Below, piece after piece: positions 60,620-64,000 of a DNA stretch of 64,000 nt (position 1 is its first letter; each line of letters opens with the position of its first letter). Below the pieces are notes generated by a model that saw only the letters and a program-made list of their open reading frames with translations, made no database searches and was not told where the DNA came from. The DNA comes from Parasphingopyxis lamellibrachiae (lineage in GTDB: Bacteria; Pseudomonadota; Alphaproteobacteria; Sphingomonadales; Sphingomonadaceae). The stretch lies in NCBI RefSeq assembly GCF_003385775.1, contig NZ_QRDP01000004.1, positions 372,001 through 436,000 on the forward strand. Direction: 5' to 3'. The position numbers and the translations under genes are program-made.

Positions 60620-61186
60620 ATGCGTAGTTCATCCATTGCCGCAGCCCTCGCCATCGCCGGTTTCGCAGCGAGCGGCGTCCATGCGGCCGTTAGCGTTTTC
60701 GGAAACAGCACGGCGCGGTCCTGCTATGAATCCGCGCTTTATGAGCGTTCCGGCCCCAGCGATATCCGCACCTGTACGGAAGCGATCGACGATTATCGTC
60801 TCAGCGGGCGCGACCGCGTTGCCAGCTATGTCAATCGCGGTATTCTCCATGTTCGCAATGGGAATTTTGCTTTGGCTATCGCCGACTATGACGAGGCGAT
60901 TACGCTCGATCGCAGCGAGCCGGAAGCCTATCTCAACAAAGCGCTGGCGATGCTGCACCGGCGCGAGAGCATGGCCGAGATTGTCGAACTTCTCACGACA
61001 GCGATCGAGAATGGCACGAGAGAGCCTGCGCTGGCCTATTATGGCCGCGGGGTCGCGCATGAGATGAATGGCGATGTATCGGCCGCCTATTACGATATCC
61101 GGCGTGCCGCCGACATCGCACCCGAATGGGATCTGCCGGCCCGCGATCTGGGTCGGTTTCGAGTTTCAGGCGAAGAGGGCGATTAA
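60620..61186 (+). CDS. Exported TPR protein (tandem copy A)
   Basis: 188 residues with a signal peptide (MRSSSIAAALAIAGFAASGV, cleavage near HAA at residue 22) and about three TPR-like helical pairs: VASYVNRGILHVRNGNFALA, YDEAITLDRSEPEAYLNKAL and LAYYGRGVAHEMNGDVSAAY. Two cysteines in the mature N-terminus (SCYES and RTCTE) probably form a disulfide. GGGAGAAG precedes the ATG. It lies 55 nt after pspF. A related copy follows. Confidence 0.8.
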   Translation: MRSSSIAAALAIAGFAASGVHAAVSVFGNSTARSCYESALYERSGPSDIRTCTEAIDDYRLSGRDRVASYVNRGILHVRNGNFALAIADYDEAITLDRSEPEAYLNKALAMLHRRESMAEIVELLTTAIENGTREPALAYYGRGVAHEMNGDVSAAYYDIRRAADIAPEWDLPARDLGRFRVSGEEGD

Positions 61187-61317
61187 ATCCGGTCGCGGGC
61201 CTGCTGTTTGTCGCATGAGGCGCGTCGTTGGGCGAATAACATGGTGGGCGCAGCCCGCTTATTAGGCAATATCATCAATTCTGTGCATATTGGCGTCTCC
61301 TACAGGAGGAGGATGCT

Positions 61318-61881
61318 ATGAAAACCATGCTCAAACTTGCTGCTGGCGCATTCGTGCTCACGACAGCGGCCAGCGCTGCAAATAGCGCGATCCAGGTTGC
61401 TGGTAACAGTTCGGCACAAGCTTGTTACACGGCGGCGGCGCAGCGCTCGGACTCGCGGAGCGATCTCAGGCCATGCAATTTTGCGCTCGATGTCGAGATG
61501 CTCAATTCCTACGATCGCGTAGCGACATTCGTAAACCGTGGAATCATCCATTTCCATCGCGGCAATTATGATCGCGCCCTGGTCGATTTCGATCGCGCTC
61601 TGGGGCTGGATGCGGAAAATCCCGAAGCAATGCTCAACAAGGCGATCACGTTGATGCGGCGCGACGAACGAGGCGACCAGGCCTTGCCGCTGTTCACCCG
61701 TGCGTTGGATCTCGGCACAGACCAGCCGGCGGTCGCGCATTATGGCCGCGGTCTGGCGCACCAGCTGACCGGCGACCTGACATCCGCCTATATGGATATT
61801 CTCACGGCCTCCGAGCTGGCGCCGGAATGGGAGGCGCCGCGCAACGACCTGTCGAATTTCATAGTCGAACCGAACAGTTAA
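61318..61881 (+). CDS. Exported TPR protein (tandem copy B)
   Basis: 187 residues, signal peptide MKTMLKLAAGAFVLTTAASA, then the same layout as copy A: VAGNSSAQACYTAAAQ, two cysteines at equivalent places, DRVATFVNRGIIHFHRGNYD, DRALGLDAENPEAMLNKAIT, AVAHYGRGLAHQLTGDLTSA and APEWEAP. The GNS..A..CY start and PEW ending are common to both copies, showing tandem duplication. CAGGAGGAGG lies 4 nt before the ATG. Followed by two hairpins. Confidence 0.82.
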   Translation: MKTMLKLAAGAFVLTTAASAANSAIQVAGNSSAQACYTAAAQRSDSRSDLRPCNFALDVEMLNSYDRVATFVNRGIIHFHRGNYDRALVDFDRALGLDAENPEAMLNKAITLMRRDERGDQALPLFTRALDLGTDQPAVAHYGRGLAHQLTGDLTSAYMDILTASELAPEWEAPRNDLSNFIVEPNS

Positions 61882-61889
61882 CGTTCCAC

Positions 61890-61954
61890 GGACCAGTTCT
61901 TGGTCCTTACACGAGAATGGACCGGCCACCCCGTCAGGGCGGGCGGTCCTTTTC
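61890..61954 (+). terminator. Two hairpins ending the TPR gene pair
   Basis: GGACCA/TGGTCC (61890-61906) followed by TTAC, then a GC-rich hairpin with arms GGACCG and CGGTCC (61919-61949) followed by TTTTCG. The second is a good rho-independent terminator. Confidence 0.7.
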
Positions 61955-62063
61955 GATTCCGGGGGATTGGCGATGGCAATTTTTCGTCTTTTCGCGGGAC
62001 GGAAACTCTTGAAGACCTTGTGCGTAACGGTCATGTATGGCCCAACACAAAGGAGACTTGTCC

Positions 62064-62684
62064 ATGGCGTTCGAACTCCCCGCACTTCCTTATTCCAAAG
62101 ACGCTTTTGGCGATCTGATTTCGGCGAAAACATTCGAGTACCACCATGGCAAGCATCATCAGGCCTATGTGGACAAAACAAACGCCGCGATCGAAGGCGG
62201 CGAGCTGGAAAATGCCAGGTTGTCGGAAGTTATCCTTGCTGCGAAAAACAGCGGAGACCAGGGCTTGTTCAACAATGCCGCGCAGGTCTGGAACCACAGT
62301 TTCTACTGGAAGTGCCTGAGCTCCGAAAAGCAGAATCCGTCTGGCGCGCTCGCGGCGCACATCGAAGACAGTTTTGGATCGAAGTCTGCGCTTCTCGAGG
62401 CGCTCAAGGCCGAAGCGACCGGCCATTTCGCCAGCGGCTGGGCCTGGCTTATCCTGAACGGAGACGCACTCGAAATCACGTCGCTGCATGACGCGGATAC
62501 ACCGGTCGCCCATGAGGGTATGAAGCCGCTACTGACGATCGATGTGTGGGAACATGCCTATTATCTCGATTATCAGAATGGCCGCGGCGATTATGTCGAC
62601 GCCATCCTGAACAATGCGGTCAACTGGGAATTCGTCGCCAAGAATCTGGACGGTGACGGGGTGTCGCGCGCCGACCAGGGCTAG
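62064..62684 (+). CDS. sodB: Superoxide dismutase, Fe type
   Basis: Cytoplasmic superoxide dismutase of 206 residues. Metal ligands are H27 (EYHHGKHHQAY), H78 (QVWNHSFYW), D160 and H164 (TIDVWEHAYYLDY). Q74 before WNH and ASGWAWL favour iron over manganese. AAAGGAGA lies 8 nt before the ATG. It is the first gene after the TPR-pair terminator and converges with yciB across 27 bp. Confidence 0.96.
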   Translation: MAFELPALPYSKDAFGDLISAKTFEYHHGKHHQAYVDKTNAAIEGGELENARLSEVILAAKNSGDQGLFNNAAQVWNHSFYWKCLSSEKQNPSGALAAHIEDSFGSKSALLEALKAEATGHFASGWAWLILNGDALEITSLHDADTPVAHEGMKPLLTIDVWEHAYYLDYQNGRGDYVDAILNNAVNWEFVAKNLDGDGVSRADQG

Positions 62685-62711
62685 GCAGTGGCGGTCGTAA
62701 GTCCCGAGGGC

Positions 62712-63338
62712 TTACTCGTGCGCGTCCGGCATGGGCGGTTCGTCCGCTTTTTCCAGATTGAGGCCGTGTTTCAACAGCATAGGGACATTTGCGAAGGCGA
62801 AAATCAGCGTCAGCGGAATCGCGCCCCATAGTTTGAAGCCAACCCAGAAGTCCGTGCTGCTGTTGCGCCATACGGCTTCGTTCAGCACCGCCATGGCGAG
62901 AAAAAAGATCGCCCAGTTGCGCGACAGAATATCCCATCCGCGGTCGCTGAGCCCGGGATAGGCGCTCCCGAGAAGGGCCGCCAGGGTTGGCCGTTTCGTA
63001 ATAAGGCCGCCGATGAGCAGCAGCGCGATGAAGACGTAGTAAATCGTCGGTTTGACCTTGATGAACGTCTCGTCGCGCAGGAAAAGCGTAACCCCGCCGA
63101 AAACAAGCACCATCACGCCGGAAAAGAGCAACATCGGCGATATTTTTCCGGCTTTCACCCAGGAAATGACGAGCGCAATCATCATTGCGGCCATGAAGGC
63201 GCCGGTGGCGTAGAATATTCCAAGTGGAGGTGGTGCCAAAAAATTGACGACGAAGAACACCAGGACCGGTCCGAAATCGAGCGCCATGCGCATACCGGGA
63301 GACAGGTCTTTCTTCGCATCGGATTGCACGTCGCTCAT
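62712..63338 (-). CDS. Inner membrane-spanning protein YciB (septation protein A)
   Basis: 208 residues with about six hydrophobic helices. Family landmarks are DFGPVLVFFVVNFL near the start, KPTIYYVFIALLLIGGL in the middle and WDILSRNWAIFFLAMAVLNE with WVGFKLWG near the end. The ATG at 63338 gives MSDVQSDAKKDLSPGMRMAL; the YciB/ispZ group contributes to cell-envelope upkeep and division. It lies 4 nt after the ftsY stop, so the two are co-transcribed, as in many alphaproteobacteria. Confidence 0.93.
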   Translation of the reverse strand: MSDVQSDAKKDLSPGMRMALDFGPVLVFFVVNFLAPPPLGIFYATGAFMAAMMIALVISWVKAGKISPMLLFSGVMVLVFGGVTLFLRDETFIKVKPTIYYVFIALLLIGGLITKRPTLAALLGSAYPGLSDRGWDILSRNWAIFFLAMAVLNEAVWRNSSTDFWVGFKLWGAIPLTLIFAFANVPMLLKHGLNLEKADEPPMPDAHE

Positions 63339-63342
63339 ATGT

Positions 63343-64000
63343 CTACTCTCCGTCAAACTCGTCTGCGCCGGTGATCGCGCGGGCAACGGCCCGGGGATCG
63401 AAGGGCCGTAAATCTTCCAATGTTTCGCCGACGCCGATCGCATGGATCGGCAGGCCGAATTTTTCCGCCGCCGCAACTAGCACGCCCCCGCGGGCCGTGC
63501 CGTCAAGCTTGGTCATGACAAGGCCTGTGACGTTCGCGACTTCCTTGAATACTTCAATCTGCGAGAGCGCATTCTGACCGGTCGTCGCATCGAGGACGAG
63601 GATCACATTGTGTGGCGCTTCCTCGTTGAGTCTTCCCAAGACCCGCCGGATTTTCGAAAGCTCGTCCATCAGGTGGCTCTTGTTCTGGAGCCGCCCCGCC
63701 GTGTCGACGATCAGTACGTCCGTGCCATCGTCGGTGCCGCGCTTGACGCCCTCAAAGACAAGGCTGGCGGCGTCGCCGCCTTCCTCTCCGGAGATAATCG
63801 GTACGCCCAGCCGTTCCGCCCAGACTTTCAGCTGCCCGATGGCGGCCGCGCGGAATGTGTCTCCCGCGACCAGCATGACATTGTAGTCGTCTTCGAGAAA
63901 CAGGTGGCCAAGCTTGGCAATCGTTGTCGTTTTTCCGGAGCCGTTGACGCCGATGACCAGCATCACCTGAGGGCGGGGGAATGCATCTATTTCCAGCGGG
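63343..64000 (-). CDS. ftsY: Signal recognition particle receptor FtsY, N-terminus off the right edge
   Basis: SRP GTPase that receives the ribosome-SRP complex at the membrane. The visible part is the G domain: G1 GVNGSGKTTT, then AGDTFRAAAIGQL, LIVDTAGRLQNK (G3), TKLDGTARGG (G4) and the closing FGLPIHAIGVGETLEDLRPF. About 219 residues are seen; the acidic N-terminal A domain and part of the N domain lie beyond 64000. It works with the SRP RNA at 41.5 kb. Confidence 0.96.
   Translation of the reverse strand, partial: PLEIDAFPRPQVMLVIGVNGSGKTTTIAKLGHLFLEDDYNVMLVAGDTFRAAAIGQLKVWAERLGVPIISGEEGGDAASLVFEGVKRGTDDGTDVLIVDTAGRLQNKSHLMDELSKIRRVLGRLNEEAPHNVILVLDATTGQNALSQIEVFKEVANVTGLVMTKLDGTARGGVLVAAAEKFGLPIHAIGVGETLEDLRPFDPRAVARAITGADEFDGE

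Noticed and set aside
62697-62715. GTAAG/CTTAC hairpin between sodB and yciB
   Set aside because: Only 5 bp, overlaps the yciB stop and has no T-tract.
1-64000. CRISPR arrays, prophage, insertion sequences, tRNA or rRNA genes
   Set aside because: No direct-repeat array, transposase, integrase, cloverleaf or rRNA sequence was recognised by reading both strands; a tRNAscan or ISfinder search would be decisive.

Overview
The window is a GC-rich, gene-dense chromosomal segment (by eye about 60% GC) from an alphaproteobacterium, most likely a member of the Sphingomonadales. Pointers are a ChpT phosphotransferase next to a CtrA-type box, a short editing-less prolyl-tRNA synthetase, a single LolC/E-type permease paired with LolD, tandem MAPEG proteins, an alphaproteobacterial-type J-domain protein, and a small SRP RNA just upstream of dnaX. 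I saw no phage, insertion sequence, CRISPR array, rRNA or tRNA. Most genes are chromosomal housekeeping genes.

Layout. 1-9.3 kb: ppiD (cut by the left edge), tpiA, secG, pyrG, a Crp-type regulator, a DUF2855 protein, and a minus-strand MFS transporter plus GST pair. 9.3-9.7 kb: a 438-bp gap rich in hairpins that may encode a small RNA. 9.7-13.4 kb: a tightly overlapped proS-lolC/E-lolD-gpx operon. 13.5-19.5 kb: dnaE, an acyl-CoA ligase and a methyltransferase. 19.5-28.7 kb: radical SAM protein, lipoprotein, moaB, slt, uracil-DNA glycosylase, ETF-ubiquinone oxidoreductase, a TPR protein and ispE. 28.8-37.8 kb: DUF885 protein, N-formylglutamate amidohydrolase, ilvD, nnr, two MAPEG genes, threonine dehydratase and small membrane or hydrolase genes. 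37.9-41.4 kb: two tandem cysteine desulfurases, a [2Fe-2S] ferredoxin and, in the same run, a class A beta-lactamase with carbapenemase-type cysteines. 41.4-46.7 kb: SRP RNA, dnaX, ybaB, mtgA, rpoH, rluD. 46.7-53.1 kb: a JAMM protein, then chpT-cheA-cheW-cheY-cheB-cheR. 53.2-56 kb: amidase, RNase P RNA, Yip1 protein, J-domain protein, sufE. 56.1-60.6 kb: an enlarged phage-shock (Psp) locus. 60.6-64 kb: two secreted TPR paralogs, sodB, yciB and ftsY (cut by the right edge).

The most interesting part is the Psp locus. PspF is divergent from a nine-gene minus-strand operon preceded by a textbook sigma-54 promoter. The operon encodes a 57-residue exported peptide, PspA, PspB and PspC, then five small proteins that each have one N-terminal membrane helix and a C-terminal coiled coil. 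Four of the five, and PspC itself, end in the same 24-residue module, so the operon looks like a duplicated and diversified set of membrane partners for the Psp response.

Other points to check are the beta-lactamase in an Fe-S operon, the CheA with two CheW-like domains and a decayed receiver domain, the CtrA-like box between chpT and cheA, and three genes (GST, uracil-DNA glycosylase, TPR protein) whose natural starts appear to be AUC or AUU. Functional calls rest on motifs read by eye; no database search was possible.
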